Shown here one piece after another: positions 1-7,778 of a stretch of DNA of 64,000 nucleotides. The position numbers and the translations under genes were made by a program. This stretch comes from Hyphobacterium sp. CCMP332 (lineage in GTDB: Bacteria > Pseudomonadota > Alphaproteobacteria > Caulobacterales > Maricaulaceae): contig NZ_CP058669.1 in the NCBI RefSeq assembly GCF_014323565.1, positions 1,763,501-1,827,500 of the forward strand, in the 5' to 3' direction. Positions within the stretch are counted from its first letter, which is position 1, and each line of letters begins with the position of its first letter. Below the pieces are notes generated by a model. That model did not search any database. It had not been told where the DNA came from and worked only from the letters and a program-made list of their open reading frames with translations.

Positions 1-296
1 ATGGACGGCCCATCAATGTCATCGGTGAGGTAATTAAGCGCACGCGCAATCAGCCGCGCCGTCGTCGTTTTACCGACACCGCGCACACCGGTCAGCATGT
101 AGGCATGGGCAATCCGGCCCGACTTGAACGCATTAGTCAGCGTCCGCACCATGGCGTCCTGACCGATCAGCTCCTCAAAACGCAGCGGGCGGTATTTGCG
201 GGCCAGCACCTGATAGCCAGCGCCGGACTCCGCGACGTCGAGCCCCAGAGACGGGCCCGGATCGGTGTCCGTCATTGGTTCGGGAGCGTCGTCCAT
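1..296 (-). CDS. dnaX: DNA polymerase III subunit gamma/tau, N-terminal part (runs off window)
   Basis: DnaX is the clamp-loader ATPase of the replicative polymerase. Only the first ~98 residues are in the window; the gene continues past position 1. After a ~25-residue acidic leader comes the family start YQVLARKYRPLRFEELIGQD, then the Walker A loop GVRGVGKT (about residues 70-77). The ATG at 296 is the first in-frame start and precedes the conserved block, though no strong ribosome binding site is visible. The SRP RNA gene lies just upstream on the same strand, a common alphaproteobacterial neighbour of dnaX. Identity is firm; the exact start is less so. Confidence 0.93.
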   Translation of the reverse strand, partial: MDDAPEPMTDTDPGPSLGLDVAESGAGYQVLARKYRPLRFEELIGQDAMVRTLTNAFKSGRIAHAYMLTGVRGVGKTTTARLIARALNYLTDDIDGPS

Positions 297-326
297 GGCC
301 ACTTTCTGGGCTGATTCCGGAGGTAA

Positions 327-425
327 GTGGAAGACCGGACAGCGACCCGGAGCAAAACTCGTTACGGCTGCTTCCTTCCGGACCTGACCGGGTTGGCGAG
401 GCGTCCGTCCGCGCCGATCTTCCAC
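327..425 (-). ncRNA. ffs: Bacterial signal recognition particle RNA (4.5S type)
   Basis: The minus strand carries the universally conserved SRP RNA domain IV core GGTCAGGTCCGGAAGGAAGC (rc of about 369-388), which binds Ffh. The flanks fold together: GTGGAAGATCGG at the 5' end pairs with CCGGTCTTCCAC at the 3' end, giving a hairpin of about 99 nt. The RNA guides membrane proteins co-translationally to FtsY/SecYEG. It sits immediately upstream of dnaX and in the same orientation. Ends are drawn from the terminal stem and may be off by a few bases. Confidence 0.93.
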
Positions 426-469
426 TGACCAATATCGGACGTTGGATGCCGCATGACAAGGCTTGCGAC

Positions 470-2038
470 TCAGCCGGGAGTCACACGGAGCTCATAGCGG
501 CTGTGACGCGATGCCAGACGCGGCTCCTGTGTAGAGATTTCGACGATGAAGGGCGCGGCTGCCTCAACCGTGAATTCATGGCTTCCCGGATCAGGCCGTT
601 CGCGCTGAATGCGACGTCCCGTCTCCGCATCATAAACGATAATCCCGTAGCGCATGTCATCGCTTTCAAGAGTCACGGTCAGATCAACACGCCCTGTCAC
701 TTCAATGCGCCAGAGATCTGTCAGATCATCATGGCCGACGAGGCCGTTGCCCGTCTCGCCAGCGGCGAGCTCGGGATAGTCACCGTCGCGTTCGGAATCG
801 GCGTCACCGCCACCGGTATCCGAGGCATCCTCGATGGCAATTTCGAACAGGCTCAGCGGCGTGACGGTTTCATAATTATCGCCGACGCCGATAATGAATC
901 CATTGCCCGTCGTATCGACATAATAGCCGACCAGGCTCTCGCCCGGCAGATTGCGTTCGCGCGGGAAGCCGGACCCGGCCCGCTCCCCGTCCGGCCCCAG
1001 CATCCGGATCGTCATCGCGCCCAGCGAGGCTTGCGTTTCCACCGCATCCTCACCGTCGCCGGAATACGCATAGCTTTGCAACAGGCCGCGCACGACACCC
1101 ATCTCGCCTTCATCCGTGTCGACCCGGAAATAGCGATACTCTCCCTCGGGGACGAGCTCGCCAATCGTGTAGATGCCGGGTTCGAGCAGAACGGCGGATT
1201 CAGGCGACAATCCGCCCTGCACCGGGTTTTCACAGCGGATCAGTTCGCGCGACGAACGACTGACCGTCATGCCCGCCACTTCCCGCATTGCATCGGCAAG
1301 CGCATCGCCATCCGGAGCCGGGATATACCGGCCGCCCGCGGCTTCCGCGACGGCGCGCATCTGTGCTTCCTGTGCTGGATCAAGATCAAAACCGACCACG
1401 TAGGCGGAAACGTTTATGTTTTCGGCCCGCAGAGCGGCGGCTGCCGCCACCGGATCGCCACTGCAGGTCTCCTCCCCGTCAGAGAGGAGAACGATCAATC
1501 GCTCCCTCGCTTCAATCGCTTCAAGGTCTGCGGCCGCCGCCTCCAGGCTCGCGGCAATCGGCGTATATCCATAGGGTGACAGGCCCGAAGCCGCATCGCG
1601 CAAAGCGCCGAGATCATCGCTCAGAAAATCCGTCAGTTGCTGCGTGTTCGGGCAGGAGGCTTCGGCGGTATGTTCGACGCTGGCATCAAAGCCATAGGCA
1701 CGAAGCGACGCCGCGATGTTCGCCGCCTCGATCACATCCAACGCATTGATGAAAGCGGTGCGGGCCACATCCATCTTGGAACGGCCGCCGGCATCTCCAG
1801 CCATGGATCCGGATGCATCGAGAATGAACTGCACCGCCACCGGCCCTTCCCCCTCAGGCGCAACTTCTTCGCTGCCCTCGAAGGACACGCCGCGCACGAC
1901 CTCCAGAAGGCGTTGCTGGATGACATCAAAGGCCGGACAGGCGTCGACGCCGTTTTCCGCTTGCGAAACAGATGTTTGCGCCATCGCCGCACTGGCCGTC
2001 ATGACAGCCGCAAGCAGGGCTGAATGGACCGATCTCAT
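470..2038 (-). CDS. Exported von Willebrand factor type A domain protein
   Basis: A 522-residue secreted protein. The start at 2038 is preferred over the longer frame because it gives a clean signal peptide (MRSVHSALLAAVMTASAAMAQ) and has GGGGAG about 6 nt upstream. The VWA domain covers roughly residues 69-245, with an intact MIDAS signature DASGS (74-78) and the later LSDGEETC strand, so metal-dependent ligand binding is likely. The second half (about 290-522) has two beta-rich segments similar in style to bacterial pre-peptidase/PPC-like domains, each probably a small sandwich. VWA proteins of this type sit in the periplasm or on the cell surface; ligand unknown. It may be transcribed with the small gene upstream at 2106-2315. 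Confidence 0.82.
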   Translation of the reverse strand: MRSVHSALLAAVMTASAAMAQTSVSQAENGVDACPAFDVIQQRLLEVVRGVSFEGSEEVAPEGEGPVAVQFILDASGSMAGDAGGRSKMDVARTAFINALDVIEAANIAASLRAYGFDASVEHTAEASCPNTQQLTDFLSDDLGALRDAASGLSPYGYTPIAASLEAAAADLEAIEARERLIVLLSDGEETCSGDPVAAAAALRAENINVSAYVVGFDLDPAQEAQMRAVAEAAGGRYIPAPDGDALADAMREVAGMTVSRSSRELIRCENPVQGGLSPESAVLLEPGIYTIGELVPEGEYRYFRVDTDEGEMGVVRGLLQSYAYSGDGEDAVETQASLGAMTIRMLGPDGERAGSGFPRERNLPGESLVGYYVDTTGNGFIIGVGDNYETVTPLSLFEIAIEDASDTGGGDADSERDGDYPELAAGETGNGLVGHDDLTDLWRIEVTGRVDLTVTLESDDMRYGIIVYDAETGRRIQRERPDPGSHEFTVEAAAPFIVEISTQEPRLASRHSRYELRVTPG

Positions 2039-2105
2039 AGGCAACTCCCCTATTTTGAGGAATCCTATCACAAGCCGACCAAAGACCGCAAAAGTCGGAG
2101 GGGTA

Positions 2106-2315
2106 TCAGCCCGCAGCCGACCGCAGGAAGGTCTCATGCGCATCGAGGGCTTCGATCAGATCAATGTCACCATTGCGATCGACCAGCAGATCGCGCCAAT
2201 AGCTGGCGATACGCGCCTGCGTTTCCAGCCAGTCGCGAACCGCCAGTTCGGTTGCGGCTTGCGCCCGATTGTCTACCGCAGCCGACAGTCCATCCGCTTG
2301 AATCTGACCTGACAC
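2106..2315 (-). CDS. Small hypothetical protein, 69 aa
   Basis: Short coding frame with a GTG start at 2315 and a strong Shine-Dalgarno GGGAGG six nucleotides upstream (minus strand of 2321-2326), the main reason to believe it. The predicted protein is soluble, lacks a signal peptide and is mildly acidic and helical. It contains DRNGDIDLIEAL near residue 46, which resembles an EF-hand/dockerin-like calcium loop but lacks the usual position-12 acidic residue. It lies between the VWA gene and the M15 peptidase gene on the same strand. No family recognised. Confidence 0.5.
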   Translation of the reverse strand: MSGQIQADGLSAAVDNRAQAATELAVRDWLETQARIASYWRDLLVDRNGDIDLIEALDAHETFLRSAAG

Positions 2316-2393
2316 GTTTTCCTCCCGGCTCGTTTGACGTGAGCGAGAGCAAACTAACTTAATTGCGAATGAGTCGCAACAGCAGACGTAGAA

Positions 2394-3380
2394 TCAGGAA
2401 CGGCCCCAGCGCGCATTCCAGCCGCGCTCGTCGACATGGACAAAGGGACCGTGCGCGGATGTCGAGCCGTATTCGCCCAGCCCGCCATGGAAATCCGTCC
2501 AGTCCGGGCGCGTCAGCATACGGTCGATAAAGTCATACAGCGCCGCCGCATCCTGCCGATCGAGGACACCGTCCCGGTTGAGATCGTCCATAATGCCGTC
2601 GCCATCCTCGTCGATATAGATATCGGCGGCCCCGCCATAGACATGGCGCGAATAGCGGCCATTGCCGATCCCGGCATTATAGACCGGCGTGCGATAGCCG
2701 CTCATCACGACAAAGCCGTCCGTCCGCCAGCCATGCGCATTCACTTCTTCCAGGAGGCGTTCCAGCTTCAATAGAAGGCGTTCACGCACGACGGCATAGC
2801 GCACCGGTCCGCCCTCCTGCTTGCAGAGGAACTGGCCCAGGGTGAAATGGGGCGAGATCGGCAGGTCATGCAATTCCGGCGGCACTTCGATGAAACCCGC
2901 CGGCGGCAGATAGGCGTCATGGCCCCGATAGGGCTCCTGCGGATACTGGCCGATGGCATAGCCTTGCAGCACGCCCGCCTCGATTTCAGTGGCCGGCCGC
3001 AGCACAAAGGCATTCAGCCGGATCAGGCCGCCGGCCCTGTTGCGGATTTCAATGACATGATAGCCCGGCGTATCCGGTGCCTGCCAGACCGCGTCGGTCG
3101 TCGACAGCGTTTCCAGGCCGTTTTCAGTCGAAAAGGCTACCGCCTCGTTCGACGAGAGGCTGACACGTTCACCCGGCATGACCAGGGTCGCAAAGGTTCG
3201 ATAGTCCGCTTCAATCTCGTCATTGATGCGAATGGAAAAACCTACTCGCCCGGCATCGAAACCGGCGGTCTCGCTGGCGGCAGGGTCAGGCGGGGCAATG
3301 TCCGTCAGATCCGTTGCGCGCGCGGGCAGAGTGGAGACGGTCAGGGCGAGGCCGACGGAGGCGAGTTTGATCATCTTCAT
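2394..3380 (-). CDS. Exported M15/DUF882 (YcbK-like) murein peptidase-type protein
   Basis: Protein of about 328 residues with a signal peptide (MKMIKLASVGLALTVSTLPARA) and a C-terminal peptidase M15/DUF882 domain. Recognisable elements are the SPHFTLGQFLC entry, VVMSGYRTP followed by SRHVYGGAADIYID (zinc-ligand type HxxxxxAxD), and a late GPFVHVDERG His. Family members cut or bind peptide stems of peptidoglycan in the periplasm. The gene follows an L,D-transpeptidase gene, the same order as E. coli ldtD(ycbB)-ycbK. It overlaps the 3' end of that gene by about 95 nt. An alternative ATG at 3422 would add 14 residues; neither has a strong ribosome binding site. A DxDGDG-like repeat near residue 270 (DEDGDGIMDDLNRDGVLD) is an inserted calcium-loop-like segment. 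Confidence 0.85.
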   Translation of the reverse strand: MKMIKLASVGLALTVSTLPARATDLTDIAPPDPAASETAGFDAGRVGFSIRINDEIEADYRTFATLVMPGERVSLSSNEAVAFSTENGLETLSTTDAVWQAPDTPGYHVIEIRNRAGGLIRLNAFVLRPATEIEAGVLQGYAIGQYPQEPYRGHDAYLPPAGFIEVPPELHDLPISPHFTLGQFLCKQEGGPVRYAVVRERLLLKLERLLEEVNAHGWRTDGFVVMSGYRTPVYNAGIGNGRYSRHVYGGAADIYIDEDGDGIMDDLNRDGVLDRQDAAALYDFIDRMLTRPDWTDFHGGLGEYGSTSAHGPFVHVDERGWNARWGRS

Positions 3381-4875
3381 AGGATCGATCCATAGACGTA
3401 ATAATTGTAAGGTCTTTATCATATAGGTCGTGCACCATCCGAACGGAACCATCTGCGTTCAAAAAAGCGGTAAGGTACAGAAAGTGAACACGAATTTCCT
3501 CAGAGACATTGAGCCGGGCTTCGTCCCGCGTCTCGACGAGCGCTGCGATATCCGCCGGTTCGGCGAGGCTTGCGTCGGCTACCCACTGGGCCAGATCGAC
3601 GGCATCCCGAACCCGGACACAGCCGGATGACAGGGCGCGGGGCATTTCGTCAAATCTCTGCCGGCCGGGCGTATCATGCAGGAAGGTACTGTGCGGGTTG
3701 GGAAAGATCAGTTTCACGACGCCCAGCGCATTGAGCGGACCGGGTGCCTGCCGCAGCCGATAGGGGAAAGCGGCAGCGCTGACCGTCGGCCAGTCAATCG
3801 TAGCGGCATCCACCACATTTCCGTCGCGGTCCAGTATCTGGAAACCGAGCCGGGCCACGGCATTCGGGTCGCGCCGGAACAGGGGCAATTCATCATTCAC
3901 GGCCAGCCGGTGCGGCGTTTCCCACCAGGGATTGACGACCATGTAGGCCAGCCTGGCGGACAGGACCGGCGTCGGTCGCGAAACCCGGCCAACGATCACA
4001 TCATGCCGCCGGACAGTCTGGCCCGCCTCCACCACCTGAAGCGTGAAATCGGGTATATTGACGACGATGTGCCGGGCACCAAACTCGTCGGGCAACCAGC
4101 GCAAGCGTTCCAGATTGGCGCGCAGCGTGTCGGCGCGCTGAACGGGAGTCCGGTTGATCCAGGCCAGCGTCCCGGGACCCGCAATGCCATCGGGATGGAT
4201 GCGCGCCAGGGTTTGCACATTGCGCACCGCTGTCTGCATTTCGGCGTCGAAATGCGGCGTGCCGTCAATGCTGACGAAATCAGAGGGTATCGCCTCAATC
4301 GGCATGATCGGCGACAGGGGCTGCAACCGGCCCATCTGCACCAGACGGGCGCGCAAGGCATCAACATCGGCGCCGGCATCGCCCAGCTCCATATGGTCAC
4401 GGGTTGTGGTCACTTGTGGCCAGTCAGACTCTGACTGCTTCAGCCAGAATAACCGCTCGCGTATCAGCGCCTGATAAGCGGGCGTTTGCGGCTCGAACCC
4501 GGCGAGGACCGCCGCGACATCTCCCGTTGAAAGGGCCCATGCCAGCGCCGCATCAACATCCCGCTGGCGATATTCAAACGGCCATTGCCGCTCTATCGCA
4601 TGCGGGTCGAGGCGGCCGGTCAGCAAATCCAGCGCGAAATTCCGGAAAGCGGCCTCGGCGAGCCGGTCTGTTTCAGCCGAAACCAGAGACGCATCAGCGC
4701 TGGCCAGAGCCTCCAGAGAATAGTCTTCCGGCCGAAGGCCATGGCGTCCGGCATCCGCGATCACCGCGACAAGACTGTCCAGCGCGCCTGAGCGGCCAGG
4801 ACCGGTCCATTGACCCGATTGCGCCCATGCCGCGGGCGTCAGAAGAACAAACAGCAAAATGAAAACCAGCCTCAT
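3286..4875 (-). CDS. L,D-transpeptidase, YcbB/LdtD family
   Basis: About 529 residues. The signal peptide MRLVFILLFVLLTPAAWAQ supports the start at 4875 over 4917. The order is the usual LdtD one: an N-terminal scaffold, a peptidoglycan-binding-like region (DHMELGDAGADVDALRARL), then a YkuD catalytic domain with IVVNIPDF, the VGRVSRPTPVLS segment and the catalytic motif SSGCVRVRD (Cys419). These enzymes make 3-3 crosslinks in periplasmic peptidoglycan and can attach outer membrane proteins. The last ~35 residues after the normal family end (HDLYDKD) read through the beginning of the next gene and are low-complexity, Arg-rich, perhaps a mutated stop. Operon partner is the M15 protein downstream. 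Confidence 0.9.
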   Translation of the reverse strand: MRLVFILLFVLLTPAAWAQSGQWTGPGRSGALDSLVAVIADAGRHGLRPEDYSLEALASADASLVSAETDRLAEAAFRNFALDLLTGRLDPHAIERQWPFEYRQRDVDAALAWALSTGDVAAVLAGFEPQTPAYQALIRERLFWLKQSESDWPQVTTTRDHMELGDAGADVDALRARLVQMGRLQPLSPIMPIEAIPSDFVSIDGTPHFDAEMQTAVRNVQTLARIHPDGIAGPGTLAWINRTPVQRADTLRANLERLRWLPDEFGARHIVVNIPDFTLQVVEAGQTVRRHDVIVGRVSRPTPVLSARLAYMVVNPWWETPHRLAVNDELPLFRRDPNAVARLGFQILDRDGNVVDAATIDWPTVSAAAFPYRLRQAPGPLNALGVVKLIFPNPHSTFLHDTPGRQRFDEMPRALSSGCVRVRDAVDLAQWVADASLAEPADIAALVETRDEARLNVSEEIRVHFLYLTAFLNADGSVRMVHDLYDKDLTIITSMDRSYEDDQTRLRRPRPDRLHSARARNGSDGHCPA

Positions 4876-4935
4876 CCCAAAACCATACGACGGCTGCGGG
4901 CATTGCGAAACAGGCATCTTGACGCGGTCGTCGCG

Positions 4936-5455
4936 CTAGCGCCGGTCGAGACGTGTCTCACCGGACGGCTCGAAGCGAAGCCCCGCGTCGCGCTCAACGG
5001 CGCTGTATTGCAGAAGGTTGAAATGCGTCTCGTGGATATCGATCAGATTGAAGCCGGCCGCTTCTTCCCGCGCACGCGCGGAAAAAGCGGTCGACGCGCC
5101 GACAAACCAGCTGGTGCACTCACCAGACCGGACGGGGCAGGCAAAATGCTGGTGCAGATGTCCGGTCAGAACGAGGTCAGCCGTGTCGGCAATCTTTTGC
5201 GCAAACCGCGGCGCGCGCCGTGTGCGGGCCCGGCCCCGGTTTTCCAGTGGAGAGAGGATGGGATGGTGGGCCGTCAGGATACGCGCGGTGCCCGCGCCTG
5301 CGCCAGTGCCTCAAGGGGGGCGTTCAGATGCCGCGCGGAGACGACACCCAAAGACCAGTCCCATCGAAATTGCACGCCCCGGGCGGAATTGAAACTTTCG
5401 ATCTGGACCTGATCATTGCAGAAATTCCGGGAGGCATGTGCCTCGACCGCCTTCT
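4936..5455 (-). pseudogene. Truncated metallophosphoesterase remnant (C-terminal half, frameshifted)
   Basis: Minus-strand translation gives the C-terminal half of a calcineurin-like metallophosphoesterase in two frames. First comes IESFNSARGVQFRWDWSLG (down to about 5280), then, after a one-base frame change near 5280, ILTAHHPILSPLENRG and VLTGHLHQHF, ending at a TAG at 4936. The HHP and GHLHQ metal-ligand motifs are intact, but the N-terminal DxH, GDxxD and GNH motifs are absent. The fragment begins inside the broken lipid-kinase gene, so the most likely history is a deletion fusing two neighbouring genes. A sequencing error at 5280 cannot be excluded, but it would not restore the missing halves. 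Confidence 0.75.
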
Positions 5456-5868
5456 GCAAACGCCACCGCAAACAGGTGACCATTGGCCTCGCCCAGCGGC
5501 AGGCACCGCGCCTCGGCGCTTCGGGCCCCGCCCAGAATGGCGTCGATATCGATCGTTTCGTGAATGTGACGAGCCAGAAGGTTCGCGGTGCCACAGGGCA
5601 GGATCAACGCGGGTGGAACGCCGTCCAGTCCGGCCAGCTGATTCAGCACCGACATAAGCGTGCCATCCCCTCCGGCAATCGCGATCGCATCCTCACCGGA
5701 ATCCTTGAAGACCGCCCGATCCGGCAGTTCGTCCGTTTCCAGTTTTGTCTCGGCGGAAATCGTCCAGCCCGCAGCGCGGATCGAATCCCGAAGCGCGGAA
5801 ATGTCGAGACCCCGGACAAATGCGCCGGACATCGGGTTATAGATGAGGTGGAGCCGTTGTCGGTCCAT
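5413..5868 (-). pseudogene. Truncated diacylglycerol kinase-family lipid kinase (N-terminal domain only)
   Basis: A 151-codon frame starting at ATG 5868 (AGGAC upstream). It matches the N-terminal catalytic domain of YegS/DagK-type lipid kinases: LIYNPMSGAF at the start, the nucleotide-binding GGDGT motif at residues 66-70, and LPCGTANLLARH. Family members are about 290-320 residues, with a C-terminal beta-sandwich domain that supplies substrate and metal contacts. Here the frame stops at 5413 just after GHLFAVAFAEG, and another reading frame continues as a metallophosphoesterase. The product would lack the C-terminal lobe, so it is probably inactive. Could still be translated as an isolated domain. 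Confidence 0.75.
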
Positions 5869-5965
5869 ATTCGACGTCCTTCGATTTTAGCTGCTCGGGT
5901 TCAACGGTTTACGTGACGCCGGGTCTGTCACATATACGGGCAGACAACGAACCGTGGATTATCAC

Positions 5966-6862
5966 ATGAATCATCTGCCGCCATTGGCCTTCTGTTTGTC
6001 GCCGCTCGACCGGGCAGACGAAATCCGGCGCGATGCCGTCGCCCTGAAAGCGCTCGAAAAACATACCAGCGCGCAGGCGGTATTGTTCCTCAGAGGTGAC
6101 CCGGCCCTCGACGGCAACGCGCTTTTACGATGGCCTTATTCGAAGACCGTCAACATGACCCAGGCCGCTGATCCCATATTGCTCGGGCTGGAAAATGGTG
6201 CCCCTCTTTATGCCGTCGATCTGTTACCGGACGCGGAAACGCCCGGCCTGCCGGAATTCACCGACACACGTTCCGCGGGCATGAGAGTTTCCGTCGAGGA
6301 AAGCGGGATTCTGGCGCAGGCCCGGTCGCTGATCGAATGGCGGCGCAAGCACCGCTTCTGTTCCAATTGCGGCGCCGAGACGCAGCAGACCGAGGCCGGC
6401 CGCAAACGCACCTGCCCCGACTGTGAGACCGAACACTTTCCGCGCATTGATCCGGTCGCCATCATGCTGGTCGTCAAGGATGACTGGTGCCTTTTGGGCC
6501 GTCAGGAATCCTGGCCGGAGCGAATGTGGTCAGCGCTCGCCGGCTTCATAGAGCCCGGAGAGACCATTGCCGATGCCTGCGCGCGCGAAATCCGGGAGGA
6601 GGCCGGCATCCAGTGCGATCCATCGACCGCGGAAATTGTCTGTGACCAGCCCTGGCCCTTTCCCTCATCGCTGATGATCGGTCTGATCATCGAGGCCGTA
6701 ACGGTCGGCATCACGATTGATGAATATGAAATGGAAGCCGTGCGCTGGTTCTCGCGCGACGAGGTTCAAGAGATGTTGTCCGGCACACATAACGAGGTTG
6801 ATCTGCCGCCGAAAATCGCCATTGCCCGGCGCCTGCTGGAAGTGTGGGCAGCGCGGGGATGA
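5966..6862 (+). CDS. nudC: NAD+ diphosphatase (NADH pyrophosphatase, Nudix)
   Basis: 298 residues, full family length. NudC hydrolyses NAD(H) to NMN(H) and AMP and can decap NAD-capped RNA. Visible elements in order: N-terminal domain (1-120), a four-cysteine zinc ribbon (C132, C135, C150, C153), the Nudix box GX5EX7REUXEEXGU at about residues 193-215 (GFIEPGETIADACAREIREE), and the NudC signature DQPWPFPSS just after. The ATG at 5966 was chosen over the GTG at 5954; neither has a clear ribosome binding site. It is divergent from the broken lipid-kinase gene and monocistronic, followed by a palindromic hairpin. Confidence 0.93.
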   Translation: MNHLPPLAFCLSPLDRADEIRRDAVALKALEKHTSAQAVLFLRGDPALDGNALLRWPYSKTVNMTQAADPILLGLENGAPLYAVDLLPDAETPGLPEFTDTRSAGMRVSVEESGILAQARSLIEWRRKHRFCSNCGAETQQTEAGRKRTCPDCETEHFPRIDPVAIMLVVKDDWCLLGRQESWPERMWSALAGFIEPGETIADACAREIREEAGIQCDPSTAEIVCDQPWPFPSSLMIGLIIEAVTVGITIDEYEMEAVRWFSRDEVQEMLSGTHNEVDLPPKIAIARRLLEVWAARG

Positions 6863-6870
6863 ACGTGAAA

Positions 6871-6898
6871 ACGGCCGCGCTGATATCAGCGCGGCCGT
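6871..6898 (-). terminator. Palindromic intrinsic terminator between nudC and the outer membrane barrel gene
   Basis: A perfect 14-bp inverted repeat (ACGGCCGCGCTGAT mirrored by ATCAGCGCGGCCGT). On the minus strand it is followed directly by TTTT, as expected for an intrinsic terminator of the gene ending at 6933. It lies just after the nudC stop and may also serve the plus strand, where the T tract is poor. Confidence 0.75.
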
Positions 6899-6932
6899 CC
6901 TTCAATCGTCAATAAATGGCGATCAGGCCGGA

Positions 6933-7472
6933 TTACCGGCCACCGCCAAAGCGGCGCACGTAAGTGATGCCGTAGACGTTTGCGTCGGAATTGCCGAAGT
7001 CATAATTGGTGTAATCGACACGGAAACCGTTGCGGGCGTCGAAGAAATACTCGCCGCCAACGCCAAAGCCGAAGCCGTCGAGGCTGTCCGTAATGGAAAC
7101 GCCCGGCACAGACGCGCCCACATCAGCGGTCGCATAACCGACCCGCGCAAACAGGTTGGCGTTTTCAGAAACCGGAGCGCGCGCAATCACGAAGCCCGAA
7201 ATGGCATAATTCAGTTCGACGTCGACCGGTGTATTCGCCACGATGATCGTGTCATCGCTGACACCAAAGTCCACCTGGCCTTCGAAACCGAAGTGCCGGG
7301 TAAACTGATAGTCGCCGCGAAGCGTGACCGCACCGACGTCAACACTGGCGGTGGAGTCGGTGACATTGACGGTCGAATAGCCGATTCCATAGGTGAAATT
7401 GCCCTGACCGGCGAAGGAAGCAGAGGCAGCGGCAAGCGCCAGTGCGGAAGCAGAAACAAGTGTACGCAACAT
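6933..7472 (-). CDS. Small outer membrane beta-barrel protein (OmpA/OprF-barrel or Ail-like porin family)
   Basis: 179 residues with a signal peptide (MLRTLVSASALALAAASASFA) and alternating hydrophobic strands typical of an 8-stranded barrel. Repeated patterns include FTYGIGYSTVNV, FGFEGQVDFG and a C-terminal strand VYGITYVRRFGGGR. Glycine-aromatic spacing matches the outer-membrane beta-barrel domain family (PF13505 type). The start at 7472 has AAAGGG about 8 nt upstream; the ATG at 7487 lacks this. No loop motif reveals a substrate, so a structural or adhesion role is as likely as transport. Monocistronic, divergent from the cytochrome c gene. Confidence 0.72.
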   Translation of the reverse strand: MLRTLVSASALALAAASASFAGQGNFTYGIGYSTVNVTDSTASVDVGAVTLRGDYQFTRHFGFEGQVDFGVSDDTIIVANTPVDVELNYAISGFVIARAPVSENANLFARVGYATADVGASVPGVSITDSLDGFGFGVGGEYFFDARNGFRVDYTNYDFGNSDANVYGITYVRRFGGGR

Positions 7473-7778
7473 GATATGCCCTTTCATGGGAAACTGGATA
7501 TTCGATTGCTGGCCGGCCAGCTGTTGGCCGAATGCAAAGTGAGCCCTCAAAAACTTTTGCAAGCCTGATGCCATCAGAATTGCGAAAGTGCTGTTAAGCC
7601 GCAAATGTAGGCTGAAAAATGGCAAATATCCAGCTTTCCTGCAGAACGTGCGCCCCGCGACGATGCGCCACTGGACGAGACCGCATCTGACCGGTAAGTG
7701 ACGGACAACATCAATTGGTTGATTGGCCGCTTTCTGCGTGCCAAACACCGCCGAATTGTCAGACTTTTGGGGACCAGC
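7473..7778. other. Intergenic divergent promoter region, 306 bp
   Basis: Separates the divergent barrel and cytochrome c genes. It is less GC-rich than the flanks near 7580-7640. No convincing RNA gene, repeat or operator was seen. An upstream in-frame ATG at 7698 could extend the cytochrome c protein by 27 residues, but the extension would precede the membrane anchor and looks non-conserved. Confidence 0.5.

Noticed and set aside
275-1579. Long plus-strand open frame of 434 codons
   Set aside because: It is antisense to the SRP RNA and the VWA gene, shows low-complexity Arg/His-rich translation and no family motif. The minus-strand gene has a signal peptide, MIDAS and ribosome binding site.
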